DNA of 63,369 nucleotides from Acidobacteriaceae bacterium (GCA_020247055.1 JADCJL010000152.1:1-63369), one strand, 5' to 3'; positions 41,744 to 51,073 are shown, counted from the first letter of the stretch. The notes: a model not told the origin generated them from the letters alone. Numbers and translations: made by a program.

Positions 41744-43173
41744 GCCGGCAGCGGGGGCCGGCGCCGGTGCCAATCGGTCTGGGACTGGAACTGCTTGCCG
41801 ATGGCGAGCAGAAGGTTCTCTTCAAAGGGGCGGCCGACCAGGCTGAGGCCAAGCGGCAGGTTTTGGGCAAAGCCGCAGGGCAGGGAAAGGGCCGGGAGCC
41901 CGGCGAGGTTGCCGGCGGCGCCGAGGTCCTTGAGGCCGCGTTTGGCCGATCCGTCCGGGGCGGCGGCGCGGTCGAGCGGTTCGTCGATTCGGGTCGCCAC
42001 GCCGGGGCGGCTGGGGCTGAGCAGTACGTCGACGGTGGAGAAGAGCTTGGCCATGGCGTCCTGGATCAGGCGGCGGATGCGCAGCGCCTTGAGGTAATCG
42101 GTGGCCTTATAGCCGGTGGCGGCTACGATGCCGGCGGCCTGGTTCTTGTCGACGAGCTGGTCGATGGTGCCGTTGGCGACGAGAGGCTCGAAGATGGAGG
42201 CCATTTCACAGCCGATGATCGTCGAGGCGACGGTGCGGTAGGGGAGGTCGGGAAGTTCCACCTCCCGGACCTGGAAACCCATTTGGAGGAACAGCTTCGT
42301 CGCGTCGGCGAAGGCTTGGCGGGCGGCGGGGTCAGCCACGGCTTCGAGATCGGCGGGGCTCCAGCCGAGGCGCAGGACGGAGAAGGGCCGGACGTACTCC
42401 GGGGTGTAATAGAAGCTCTTGCCGGCGGATCCGGGATCGTCGCTATCGCCGCCGGCGATGACCTGCAGCACCAGGCCGCAATCTTCGGCGGTGCGGCAGA
42501 GCGGGCCGATCTTGTCCATGGTCCAGGAGAGGGCCATGGCGCCGGAGCGGGAGACGAGGCCGTAGGTGGGCCGGAGGCCGGTGACGCCGCAGTAGGCGGC
42601 CGGGGTGAGAATGGAGCCCCAGGTCTCGGAGCCGATGGCGAACGGGACGAGGCCGGCCGCCACCGCGGCGCCGGAGCCGGAAGAGGAGCCGCCGGCCCAG
42701 CGGGTGGGGTCCCAGGGGTTCAGGCCAGGGCCGGTGGAGGAGGCGTTGGGGAAGCGGTAGCCCCCGCCGCCGGCCAGTTCGACCATGGCGAGCTTGCCGA
42801 TGCAGTTGGCGCCGGCGCCTTCGAGTTTGGCGATGACGCGGGCGTGCTCCCGAAACACCTGCCCTTTGTATTGGGGCGCGCCCCATTCGGTGGGGTGGCC
42901 GGCGTAGCTGAGCAGGTCCTTGGCGCCGTACGGGATGCCGTGGAGGGGGGAGCGGAAACGCTCGCGGCTGAAATCCTTGTCGTGAGACTTGGCCGCCTTC
43001 AAGGCGGGCTTGCGCAGAGAGTGGGCGAGGGAGTTGTAGCGGGGGCCGAACTGATCGAGCCTCCCGGCCCAGGCTTCGGTCAGCTCCTTGACCTTGAACT
43101 CTTTGGCGCGCAGTTTGGCTTGGATCTGTCCCAGGGGGAGGAAGAAAAACTCCTCGGGGAAGGTGGTCTTCAT
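41740..43173 (-). CDS. amidase-signature-family hydrolase
   Basis: 477 residues with the Ser-cisSer-Lys catalytic set: Lys85 in GIPYGAKDLL, cis-Ser in GGSSSGSG (161-168) and nucleophile Ser187 in GSETWGS. The usual TDTGGS is changed to SETWGS. It hydrolyses a carbon-nitrogen amide bond; it is not GatA because gatB/gatC are absent and sequence is diverged. No signal peptide. A 61-residue exported protein is encoded 2 bp upstream. Confidence 0.88.
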   Translation of the reverse strand: MKTTFPEEFFFLPLGQIQAKLRAKEFKVKELTEAWAGRLDQFGPRYNSLAHSLRKPALKAAKSHDKDFSRERFRSPLHGIPYGAKDLLSYAGHPTEWGAPQYKGQVFREHARVIAKLEGAGANCIGKLAMVELAGGGGYRFPNASSTGPGLNPWDPTRWAGGSSSGSGAAVAAGLVPFAIGSETWGSILTPAAYCGVTGLRPTYGLVSRSGAMALSWTMDKIGPLCRTAEDCGLVLQVIAGGDSDDPGSAGKSFYYTPEYVRPFSVLRLGWSPADLEAVADPAARQAFADATKLFLQMGFQVREVELPDLPYRTVASTIIGCEMASIFEPLVANGTIDQLVDKNQAAGIVAATGYKATDYLKALRIRRLIQDAMAKLFSTVDVLLSPSRPGVATRIDEPLDRAAAPDGSAKRGLKDLGAAGNLAGLPALSLPCGFAQNLPLGLSLVGRPFEENLLLAIGKQFQSQTDWHRRRPPLPA

Positions 43174-43175
43174 GG

Positions 43176-43361
43176 CTAGTAGGCCTTGAACGAGGTGGCG
43201 GGTTCGAGCGCGATGGGGACGGCGAACCGGGCCAGTTCGGCCGAAGCGGCCTGCACCCGTTGGCGGGCGGCGGCCAGGTTATCGGAAGGGGCCGGGGGCG
43301 GGGGCTGCGCCGGGGCGGGTAGTCCGGCGAGGAGGAGCGAGGCTAGGTCGCGGCGGCGCAT
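43176..43361 (-). CDS. small Pro/Ala-rich exported protein next to the amidase
   Basis: 61 residues from the ATG at 43361: MRRRDLASLLLAGLPAP forms a short Tat-like signal, then a Pro-rich stretch and a helical segment ending EPATSFKAY. It lies 2 bp before the amidase start and 7 bp after aroDE, in one same-strand string. No family recognised; it may be a helper of the amidase. Confidence 0.5.
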   Translation of the reverse strand: MRRRDLASLLLAGLPAPAQPPPPAPSDNLAAARQRVQAASAELARFAVPIALEPATSFKAY

Positions 43362-43368
43362 TTCCCCA

Positions 43369-44892
43369 TTATGCGCTTTTCGCGGCCAGGGCCTCGAGAG
43401 CCGCCTTCTCCATGACGCTGCGCGGGGCGTTTTCGCCGGTAAAGATCTGGAACTGCTGCGAGGCCTGTTCGAGGAACATCTGCAGACCGTCGATGACCTC
43501 GCGGCCCTGCTCCCTGGCCCTCTTGAGCAGCAGGGTTTCAAGGGGGTTGTAGACCATGTCGAAGACGATGTCGCCGGGGATCTTGTCGTCGAAGAAGCAG
43601 TCTTTGACGTTGGGCCACATCCCGATGGGCGTGGCGTGGACCACGACGTCGAAGTGCTTTTGGACGGCCTGTTCGCGCGACAGCGCTTCGCCGCCGCAGA
43701 CGCGGGCGAGGGCGCGGACGCGGTCGAGATTCCGGCCGACGAGCGCGATCTTGGCCCCGGCGTCGGCGAGGGCGAAGGCGGCTCCGCGCGCCGCGCCGCC
43801 GTTGCCGGCGATGAGGACGGAGGATTTGTTCAGCTTGACGCGTTTGGCGAGCGGCACGGTGACGCCGGCGGCGTCGGTGTTGGTGCCGCGCCATTTGCCG
43901 GCCTTTTTCCAGATGGTGTTCACGGCGCCGATGCGGCGGGCCAGGGGGTCGACGGCGTCGAGATAGCGGATGATCTTCTGCTTGTGGGGGATGGTGATGC
44001 TGCAGCCGGCGAGCGGGAGGCTGTCGGCGAAGGTGAAGAAGTCCTTCATCTGGGCGGGCTGGACGAGGAGCGGGAGGTAGACGGCGTCGAGGCGGCGGGC
44101 CTGGAAGGCGCGATTGTGGACGCTGGGGGAGATGGAGTGGCGGACGGGGTCGGCGACGACGCCGAAGATTTTGGCGTTTTTCGAAAACTTTTCGATGCGG
44201 TAGAGGTTGCGGAGGAGGCGGGCGGAGACCTGGCCGCTGGCGGTGCCCTCGGCGGCGTTGGGCGCGGCGTAGGTGTAGATGCCGCCCCAGGCGGGGGAGA
44301 GGACGCGGGTGGGGAAGCCGGTTTCGCCCATGGCGAGGAGGATGAGCTTCTCGCGCGGGTAGTTCTTGGCGAGCGCCAGGAGCTTCTGGCTGTCGTTGGG
44401 CTTTTTGGCGGTGGTGACGACCTTGTAGGCATGGGCCGGGATCTTCATCATCCGCTTGAGGATGGATTCGGGCGGCGGCGTGGCGTCGTAGTTGTGATAG
44501 CTGAGGACGAGCGTGGTTTCCGCGCGAAGATGTTCGAGCTTGCCGGGGGCGCTTTCGGCGCTTTCGATTTCGACGTCGACGGCACAGGCGCCGTGGCGCA
44601 CGGCCGCTTCGAGGATGCGAATCTGCTCCTCGATCGAGCCGTTGAAGCGGCCATGGTTCTGGTGCCGGCGGCAGGTGGCAAGGATGGAAACGTCGGGATT
44701 GGCTTCGAGGAAGCCGGCGATGGCGTCGGCGCCCGCGGCCGGATCCGGGAGGTAGTCGAGACGGAATTCGAGAAAACGCTCGCCGCTTTCGATTTCAGCG
44801 CGGGCGTGCTGGAGCAGTTTTTCAACCGTGGGCAGCCCGAGGGCGATGCAGATCTTAGGGAATTGCTGGGGAAGCGGTTTACGCGAGGGCAT
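43369..44892 (-). CDS. aroDE: bifunctional 3-dehydroquinate dehydratase/shikimate dehydrogenase
   Basis: 507 residues catalysing two steps of the shikimate pathway. The N-terminal type I dehydroquinase has the Schiff-base Lys157 (AYKVVTTAKK) and His133 (LSYHNYD). The C-terminal shikimate dehydrogenase begins near residue 241 (SISPSVHNRAF), with catalytic Lys304 (IPHKQK), Asp340 (NTDAAG) and the NADP loop GNGGAARGA. The same order occurs in plants and chlamydiae. Divergent from the PhoD-like gene with 60 bp between starts. Confidence 0.94.
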   Translation of the reverse strand: MPSRKPLPQQFPKICIALGLPTVEKLLQHARAEIESGERFLEFRLDYLPDPAAGADAIAGFLEANPDVSILATCRRHQNHGRFNGSIEEQIRILEAAVRHGACAVDVEIESAESAPGKLEHLRAETTLVLSYHNYDATPPPESILKRMMKIPAHAYKVVTTAKKPNDSQKLLALAKNYPREKLILLAMGETGFPTRVLSPAWGGIYTYAAPNAAEGTASGQVSARLLRNLYRIEKFSKNAKIFGVVADPVRHSISPSVHNRAFQARRLDAVYLPLLVQPAQMKDFFTFADSLPLAGCSITIPHKQKIIRYLDAVDPLARRIGAVNTIWKKAGKWRGTNTDAAGVTVPLAKRVKLNKSSVLIAGNGGAARGAAFALADAGAKIALVGRNLDRVRALARVCGGEALSREQAVQKHFDVVVHATPIGMWPNVKDCFFDDKIPGDIVFDMVYNPLETLLLKRAREQGREVIDGLQMFLEQASQQFQIFTGENAPRSVMEKAALEALAAKSA

Positions 44893-44952
44893 GACGTGCG
44901 CGGTTCCTTAGCTTATCACTGGTTAGTAGTCCGTATGTAATAGGATATCGGG

Positions 44953-46761
44953 ATGAAATGGAATCGCAGGCAGTTGGCCAAGGCGGCGCTGGCGAGTAGC
45001 GCCAGTTTGCAGGGCGGGTCGGCGCAATCGACCATTACGCACGGGCCGTTTTTGGGTCATGTGGGGATGACCGAGGTATGGATTTGGGCGCGGACGCCGC
45101 GGCCGGGGGCTTACCGGGTTCGTTACGGTTTGTCGGCCGAGGCGATGACCCAGCTTTCGCCGGAGGTTCCGACCACGGCCGACCGGGACTGTTCGGCGTG
45201 GATGCGGCTGAGCGGCCTCGAGCCGGGGACGCGGTACTTTTATGCGATCGAGGGTTCGCCGGTGACGGCTACCTTTGCGACGGTGCCGAGTCCGGAGCGG
45301 TATCGCGATGCCGGGACCAATCCGCGGGGCCTGTTCAATTTCAGCTTTCAATTCGGTTCCTGCGCTAACCAGAAATCGGGCGGAGAGCTCGGGAGCACGC
45401 TGCCGGCGTATAAGAACATGCTTGAGAAACATGGCCGCAAGGTTTTGTTTTCGATCATGAACGGCGACTGGGTGTACGAAGAGAAGCGGGACTTTACCGT
45501 GGCCGAGTGGAAGGCCCAGACCGGGCAGACGGAGACGCCGCGGCTGGCGCGGATTGCGCCGGGGATTACGGGCGTTTGGGAGAATTTCAAGCTGTATCTC
45601 GAACGGGGTAAGAACCTGGCGGCGTGGCACCGCGAGGTTCCCGGTTACTTTACTCCGGATGACCACGAGATTCTGAACGATGTCTACGGCACCGGCACGG
45701 CGGGCATCCGTACGCAGGAGGCGGTGTTTCGCGATATCGCGCTCGAAGGCTGGTATCACTACATCGCCGGGAGTAATCCGCTGGCCACGCGGCAGGCGAT
45801 CCACTTTGGGCAGGCGACACTGCAGGGCAATCTGCTCACCGATCCCGCGGCCGACTTCACGCGGCTGAGCCGGGCCGAGATCACCAATCTGCACGTGCAC
45901 TGGGGCGGGCCACGGGCCGGGGTGCCGCCGGGCCAGGCCAAGGCGCCGGCGGGGAACCCGAGCGCCGGGGTATACGAGATTGAGGCGGTCGTGGACCGGA
46001 CGCGGCTGCGCGTCCGGCCCGGTTTTCCGGTGGACGGCGAATGCTCCTACTCGATCGGCCGGCATAACTACGGCAGTTTCCGCGTCGGGAACGCCGAGTT
46101 TTATCTGCTCGATACGCGCGGGATGCGCGACATGCACGACGTGGCCAATCCGTCCAAACCGGGGCTGTACATGCTCGGCCGGGCGCAGCATGAGTGGTTG
46201 AAAGCGTCGATGGCGCGCAGCGACGCCGATTTCTTCTTTATCGCCTCGACGGTGAATCTGATGATTCCGCACGTGGGCGCCCCGAACTCGATGGACCCGA
46301 TTGCGGGCAAAGACGACGCCTGGACGGCGTTTCTAGCCGAGCGGGAGGAGCTGATTCAGTTCTGGGAGGGCCTCGGCAAACCGGTGCTGGTGATGACGGG
46401 CGACCTGCATAACTCGTGGGCGGTCAAGGTGACGGATCGCGTTTGGGAGTTTGCCTCCGGGCCGCATAACTCGCAAAATCATCCGCTGACGTCCGAGGGC
46501 GGGCGGCCGTATAACGGTGAGTTCGACTCGCGCGGCCGGAAATGCGATATCCGTTGGTCGAGTTTCGTCCGGAACGATGTGCCGCCGCCGCTGCGCTGGC
46601 GGCCGATCTACGCCGTGGCGCAGGTGAATAACGTCTTCCGGAACCCGGGGCCGGATGGCCGGGAGCGGTGGGTGGCCTATAACAAGCCGCATGTGGTGAT
46701 TCAGTATTTTGACGGGGTGACGGGAGACTTGCTGTATGCCGAGCCGGTGCATGTCCGATAG
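44953..46761 (+). CDS. PhoD-like alkaline phosphatase
   Basis: 602 residues with a Tat-like signal (MKWNRRQLAKAALASSASL), a fibronectin-like N-terminal domain, and the PhoD metallophosphoesterase core (FGSCANQ, NGDWVYEEK, PGYFTPDDHE, VMTGDLHNSW). It hydrolyses phosphate mono- or diesters in the periplasm. It is longer than typical PhoD because of an insertion around residues 280-360. The CusF-like gene starts inside its last codons. Confidence 0.85.
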   Translation: MKWNRRQLAKAALASSASLQGGSAQSTITHGPFLGHVGMTEVWIWARTPRPGAYRVRYGLSAEAMTQLSPEVPTTADRDCSAWMRLSGLEPGTRYFYAIEGSPVTATFATVPSPERYRDAGTNPRGLFNFSFQFGSCANQKSGGELGSTLPAYKNMLEKHGRKVLFSIMNGDWVYEEKRDFTVAEWKAQTGQTETPRLARIAPGITGVWENFKLYLERGKNLAAWHREVPGYFTPDDHEILNDVYGTGTAGIRTQEAVFRDIALEGWYHYIAGSNPLATRQAIHFGQATLQGNLLTDPAADFTRLSRAEITNLHVHWGGPRAGVPPGQAKAPAGNPSAGVYEIEAVVDRTRLRVRPGFPVDGECSYSIGRHNYGSFRVGNAEFYLLDTRGMRDMHDVANPSKPGLYMLGRAQHEWLKASMARSDADFFFIASTVNLMIPHVGAPNSMDPIAGKDDAWTAFLAEREELIQFWEGLGKPVLVMTGDLHNSWAVKVTDRVWEFASGPHNSQNHPLTSEGGRPYNGEFDSRGRKCDIRWSSFVRNDVPPPLRWRPIYAVAQVNNVFRNPGPDGRERWVAYNKPHVVIQYFDGVTGDLLYAEPVHVR

Positions 46762-47053
46762 GCGCGCCTGGCTGCTGGCGGTGGCCGGGCTGGCGGCGTG
46801 CGGCAAGCCGCCCGAAGAGGTGAAGCGGTATCCGTTGCGCGGGGTGGTTCTGTCGCTGCAGCCGGCCGACCGGATTACCGTGGTGCGGCACGAAACAATT
46901 CCCGGCTTTATGGAATCTATGGCCATGGAATTCCCGGTAAAAAACCCGGAGGAGTTTGCCCGGCTGCGGGTGGGGCAGCAGATTCGCGCCACGCTGTGCC
47001 AGACGAGGAGCGGGCTCGAGTTTTGGCTCGAAGGAATCGTCGTGGAGAAGTAG
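46751..47053 (+). CDS. CusF-like copper-binding lipoprotein
   Basis: 100 residues from the ATG at 46751. Signal with lipobox LAAC (cysteine 18), then a small beta-barrel domain with ETIPGFMESMAMEFPV, matching the methionine-rich copper site of CusF-type proteins often found beside SCO1. It probably carries copper in the periplasm. It overlaps the PhoD-like gene by 11 bp and precedes a cytochrome gene. Confidence 0.82.
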   Translation: MSDRRAWLLAVAGLAACGKPPEEVKRYPLRGVVLSLQPADRITVVRHETIPGFMESMAMEFPVKNPEEFARLRVGQQIRATLCQTRSGLEFWLEGIVVEK

Positions 47054-47122
47054 GGTGGAAAAGTAGGGGATTCTCCGGGTATGCTTGTTCGGGGATTTAA
47101 AAATTAAATCAGGAGAGACTGC

Positions 47123-47521
47123 ATGAAACGTTTGCTTGCAATGACGCTGCTGCTGGGCGTTAGCGCGATGTTTGCCGATGATCACGAAGCCTTTGAAGCT
47201 TCGATGAAGAGAGCCGGCAAGACGATGGGCCCGCTCAAGAAGGCTTTGGACGGGGACGCGTTTGCTGATGCTGCACCGGGCGCCGCGGCGCTGGTGGAGA
47301 TCTATGACGTGACCGAGAAGTTCTGGAAGGCCAACGGCGCGGCCGACGCCATTGCCATGAGCGCGACCGGAAAGGCCGCCGCCGCCGACCTGGTGGCCGC
47401 GGTGAAGGCGTCCAACGGCGCGAACGCCAAGGCGGCGTTCACCAAGCTGGCGGGCACCTGCAAGGGCTGCCACGAAGCGCACCGCGAAAAGCTGCCCGAC
47501 GGCAAGTACAAGATCAAATAA
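47123..47521 (+). CDS. cytochrome c-prime-like protein
   Basis: 132 residues with a signal peptide (MKRLLAMTLLLGVSAMFA), a four-helix body and one haem motif, CKGCH at 113-117 near the C-terminus, as in the cytochrome c' family. It is a periplasmic electron or gas-binding carrier. AGGAGA Shine-Dalgarno before the ATG. Convergent with the ABC ATPase gene across a terminator hairpin. Confidence 0.88.
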   Translation: MKRLLAMTLLLGVSAMFADDHEAFEASMKRAGKTMGPLKKALDGDAFADAAPGAAALVEIYDVTEKFWKANGAADAIAMSATGKAAAADLVAAVKASNGANAKAAFTKLAGTCKGCHEAHREKLPDGKYKIK

Positions 47522-47549
47522 GTAGACGGCAGGAGAGACCTGCCGGGTG

Positions 47550-47586
47550 CCCCGGTGACCTGCTCTTTGTGCGTGGGTTACCGGGG
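47550..47586. terminator. bidirectional hairpin between cytochrome and ABC genes
   Basis: CCCCGGTGACC (47550-47560) pairs with GGTTACCGGGG (47576-47586) with one wobble. It sits between two convergent stops. The right arm is repeated 18 bp later (GTGGGTTACCGGG twice). Confidence 0.55.
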
Positions 47587-47594
47587 TGTGTGGG

Positions 47595-48299
47595 TTACCG
47601 GGCGGCTTCCGCCGTGGGTGTGCCTTCTTCGACAATGCGACCGTCGAACAGGCGGATGTTCCGGCCGGCGTGGCGGGCGTAGCGGGGGTCGTGGGTGACC
47701 ATGCAGATGGTGGCGCCATCGCGATGCAGGTCGCTGAGCAGGCTCATGACCTGGTCGCCATTTTGCGAGTCGAGATTTCCCGTCGGCTCGTCGGCCAGCA
47801 GTACTGTCGGCCGGCCGGCGAGCGCGCGCGCTACGGCAATGCGCTGCTGTTGTCCGCCGGATAGCTGGGCAGGGTAGTGGTTGATGCGGTGGAGCATCCC
47901 GACCCGCTCGAGCGCTTCCTGCGTTTGCTTCTTGCGCTCGGCGCCGGACAGGCCGCGGTAGGTCAGCGGCAGTTCGACGTTTTCATAGACCGTGAGATCG
48001 CCAATCAGGTTAAAGGCCTGGAAGATGAAGCCGATTTCGCGATTGCGGATCCGTGCCCGTTCGGCGGCACCCAGCGACTGCACGGGGGTGCCGTTGAGCA
48101 CGTAGGTGCCACCGGAAGGTGAATCGAGCAGGCCCAGAATGGCGAGCAGCGTCGATTTGCCGCAGCCGGACGGGCCGGAGATGGAGACGTACTCGCCCTG
48201 GTTGATTTCGAGATGAATGCCTGCGAGGGCATGGGTTTCGACGTCATCGGTGACGAAGACCTTGGTCACCGCATCGAGCCGCAGCAGCGCTGTCGACAT
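47595..48299 (-). CDS. MacB/LolD-type ABC transporter ATPase
   Basis: 234 residues with Walker A GPSGCGKST, signature LSGGQQQR, Walker B VLLADEPTG and H-loop MVTHDP. This type drives a MacB-like permease in lipoprotein export or efflux. It follows the HlyD-type adaptor by 15 bp, yet no permease gene is adjacent; it must be encoded elsewhere. Confidence 0.93.
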   Translation of the reverse strand: MSTALLRLDAVTKVFVTDDVETHALAGIHLEINQGEYVSISGPSGCGKSTLLAILGLLDSPSGGTYVLNGTPVQSLGAAERARIRNREIGFIFQAFNLIGDLTVYENVELPLTYRGLSGAERKKQTQEALERVGMLHRINHYPAQLSGGQQQRIAVARALAGRPTVLLADEPTGNLDSQNGDQVMSLLSDLHRDGATICMVTHDPRYARHAGRNIRLFDGRIVEEGTPTAEAAR

Positions 48300-48314
48300 G
48301 GTTTCTCGTCTCCC

Positions 48315-49568
48315 TTACTGCAGCCGCAGCCGTTGGTGCGCATCATACGACGACATATCCGACAGAATGACACGATCACCGGCCTGTAATCCATCGACGA
48401 TTTCAATCGAATTCACCGAAGCCCGGCCGAGTCTGACCGGTACGCGGAGCGCTTCCTTGCCATCCGGGTTGATGCGGAACAGGGTAATCGTCGAGAAGGG
48501 TTGCCCGTAGACGGGCCGTCCCATCTGCAGCACATCGCTCAGGCGTTCGAGTTCGACCGTCCCGTCGACGGAGAGGTCCGGGCGGGCGCCGGCCGGCAGC
48601 GCCGAGGTGAGTTTGACGTCGACCGTCACCGTGCCGTTCACGGCCGCCGGATCGATCCGGGAGACCACCCCCTCGAGGAGGCCGTTCCGGGTATCGATCG
48701 TCGCCGGCAGGCCCAGCGCGATCTCCTTCACCTGCGTCTCGGCGATCTTCAGTTCGGCCTTGAGCCGGGTGGGTTGGGCGATTTTGGCCAGGACCGACCC
48801 CGCGAGAATCCGCTGGCCCACCTCGACCGGCATCTGCTGGAGCACCCCGGCGGCGCCGGCCCGGACTTTGAGTTCCGCCACCTGCCGGCGCTTCAGCGCC
48901 AGGGCGGCCTTGAGCTTTTCCACCTGCACCTGCTGGGCAGCCAACTGAGCCTCGATGGACTCCCGGGAGATGTCCAGGCGCTGGCGTTCAATCCGGTAGC
49001 GGCCGGCCAGTTCGTCCGCCTTGGCCTTTGCCAGTTTCGATTCCAGGTCCGACTTCAGTCCCATTTTGGTGAGCGTCTCGTCGCGCTCTGCCGTCAGCCG
49101 GGCCTGGCTCCACTCCGACTGCACGCGCGCCGTGGCGGCCTCCTGATCGAGGCGGGCCGATTCGAGTTTCACCCGCAGATCCTTGCCGTTGGCTTCAGCC
49201 TGCTTCAGTTGCCATTCGGCATCCACCGCGGCCAGTTCCAACTCCGGATTGGTCAATTCGAGCAAAATCGATCCGGCCTGGACCGCCGCCCCCGCCCGCA
49301 GATGGATCCGATGGACCTGCCCATCGGTAAGCGCCGGCACAAACAAAACCTCTTCGGCTACCAGCGTGCCGAGGCCGCGCACGTTACGCACCAGGGGGCC
49401 GCGCTTGACGATGCCCGGCCACAACGTTGCCGAGTCCACCGCGAGCGCCGCCGGCTGCAGGCGGGACACCCCAAAGCTTACGGCGCCAAGGACGCCGAGG
49501 CCCAACAGCACCAGCGTCACCCGCTTGAGGTGCTTGGTTGACGAGACTCCGGAACGGGGGAGATCCAT
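48315..49568 (-). CDS. HlyD/MacA-type periplasmic adaptor
   Basis: 417 residues from the ATG at 49568. One N-terminal membrane helix (TLVLLGLGVLGAVSFGV), a lipoyl-like half-domain, a long alpha-helical hairpin (about residues 120-230, Glu/Lys/Ala-rich) and beta-barrel C-terminal domains. It links an inner-membrane ABC permease to the outer membrane. Forms an operon with the ATPase downstream. Confidence 0.9.
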   Translation of the reverse strand: MDLPRSGVSSTKHLKRVTLVLLGLGVLGAVSFGVSRLQPAALAVDSATLWPGIVKRGPLVRNVRGLGTLVAEEVLFVPALTDGQVHRIHLRAGAAVQAGSILLELTNPELELAAVDAEWQLKQAEANGKDLRVKLESARLDQEAATARVQSEWSQARLTAERDETLTKMGLKSDLESKLAKAKADELAGRYRIERQRLDISRESIEAQLAAQQVQVEKLKAALALKRRQVAELKVRAGAAGVLQQMPVEVGQRILAGSVLAKIAQPTRLKAELKIAETQVKEIALGLPATIDTRNGLLEGVVSRIDPAAVNGTVTVDVKLTSALPAGARPDLSVDGTVELERLSDVLQMGRPVYGQPFSTITLFRINPDGKEALRVPVRLGRASVNSIEIVDGLQAGDRVILSDMSSYDAHQRLRLQ

Positions 49569-49672
49569 GGGGTTTTCCGGACCCGACGGATGCAATCCGG
49601 GTGCCAACCCGTAAAGCTCGTTACGTCAATCCTTTGCGAAATTCTGAATTTCCGAGCAGTGTTCGCTTTCGG

Positions 49673-49714
49673 GACGAGGCGGCGCGAAACAGGACAGTTC
49701 CGCGCCGCCTCGTC
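49673..49714 (-). terminator. terminator hairpin of the sugar dehydrogenase gene
   Basis: Perfect 14-bp stem GACGAGGCGGCGCG with CGCGCCGCCTCGTC and a 14-base loop, beginning 9 bp past the stop on the minus strand. No T-run is obvious. Confidence 0.6.
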
Positions 49715-49723
49715 GAGCCAGAG

Positions 49724-50944
49724 CTAGTTCGGGGTAACGTGAATCAGCGCGCCCGGGTTGGCGTCTTCAATCATCCAGAGCGAACCATCCGGAGCCTGCG
49801 CGACGGCGCGGATCCGTTTGCCCACGTCCCAGCGCTCGGCCGGCTTGGCGCCGCCCTTGCCGTCGAAGACAATGCGGTTCAGCGAATGGCTGCCCAGGCC
49901 GCTGATGAAGCCGTTGCCGTCCCATTGGGGGAACATCTTCTTGCCGGTGTAGAACATCAGGTTGCCCGGGGCGATCACCGGAACCCAGTACAACGCGGGC
50001 TTGGTGAACTCGGGCCGGGTGTCATGGCTGGGGATGGGCACCTCGTTGTAGTTCATCCCGTAGGAGACTTCGGGCCAGCCATAGTTTTTGCCCTTTTCGA
50101 CGAGGTTCAACTCGTCGCCGCCGCGCGGACCGTGTTCGACCTCCCAGAGTTCGCCGGTGGGCGAGAAGGCGAGGCCGTAGGGAGCGCGAAAGCCGCTGGC
50201 CCAGGTCTCCGAGGGGGTCATGTTGGGCCCGGGGAAGGTGTAGGTGCTGACGGTCGGGGCCGATTTGGCCAGCTCGGTGTCGCGGGGCGGGTCGATGAGC
50301 GAGATGGTGCTCGAACCCGTTTTGCCGTAGTTGGGGTTGCCCGGCGCGGGCTTGCCGTCGAGCGTGAGGCGGAGGATCTTGCCCACGGGTTGGTTGGGGT
50401 CCTGCGCGGGGGTCATGCGCTGGCGGTCGCCGACGGCCATGTAGATGTATTGACCGTCGGGTGAGAAGGCGATCTGGCCGCTGGCCTGGCCGCCTTTGCC
50501 GCGGGGCATCTGCCGCCAGATAACCTGCAGGTCGAGCAGGCGGGGCACACGCCCGGCGTTCAGTTTCGCTTTGGCGAGCACTTGGCTGCCGCCGTATTCG
50601 CCGGGTTCGATGTAGGTGAGGTAGATCGTCTCGTCGGAAGCGTAGTGGGGGGAGAGAAAGACGCCGAGCATGCCGTTCTGCCCCTGCCAGTAGACGGGCG
50701 GGGTTCCGCTGAGGGGCGCGATCTTCTCCCCTTTGGCCGAAACGAGCCAGATGGGTCCGATCTTTTCGGTGACCAGCATGCGGCCGTCGGGCAGGAAGGC
50801 AATGCGCCAGGGCAGGGCAAAGCTGGATACCGTCGTCATTTTGAACGGCAGGGTGGGTTCGGGTTTTTGGGTGCCGACATTCACCTGGGTCCAGGCGGTG
50901 GAACATCCCAGAGCGAACAGCAGGGCCGCGTTGGCCAGTCTCAT
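49724..50944 (-). CDS. PQQ-type soluble sugar (glucose/sorbosone) dehydrogenase
   Basis: 406 residues from the ATG at 50944, chosen because AAGGAG lies 8 bp before it and the signal peptide MRLANAALLFALGCSTAWTQ follows. A six-bladed beta-propeller typical of the GSDH/YliI family, with PWRIAFLPDGRMLVTE, GQIAFSPDGQYIYMAVGDR and WASGFRAPYGLAF. It oxidises aldose sugars in the periplasm. Divergent from TonB receptor 3, whose start region has a similar AGGAGTAA sequence. Confidence 0.88.
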   Translation of the reverse strand: MRLANAALLFALGCSTAWTQVNVGTQKPEPTLPFKMTTVSSFALPWRIAFLPDGRMLVTEKIGPIWLVSAKGEKIAPLSGTPPVYWQGQNGMLGVFLSPHYASDETIYLTYIEPGEYGGSQVLAKAKLNAGRVPRLLDLQVIWRQMPRGKGGQASGQIAFSPDGQYIYMAVGDRQRMTPAQDPNQPVGKILRLTLDGKPAPGNPNYGKTGSSTISLIDPPRDTELAKSAPTVSTYTFPGPNMTPSETWASGFRAPYGLAFSPTGELWEVEHGPRGGDELNLVEKGKNYGWPEVSYGMNYNEVPIPSHDTRPEFTKPALYWVPVIAPGNLMFYTGKKMFPQWDGNGFISGLGSHSLNRIVFDGKGGAKPAERWDVGKRIRAVAQAPDGSLWMIEDANPGALIHVTPN

Positions 50945-51073
50945 CGTGATTACTCCTTGCTTCACAAAATAGCAGTCCGCGGGGGCGTGCCGCAGCCCAG
51001 GCCAACCGCGCCGTCCCGGGCGCCCGGGCCATACCCCTTTACTCCGGCGCGGCGGAATGATAGGAGTAACTTT

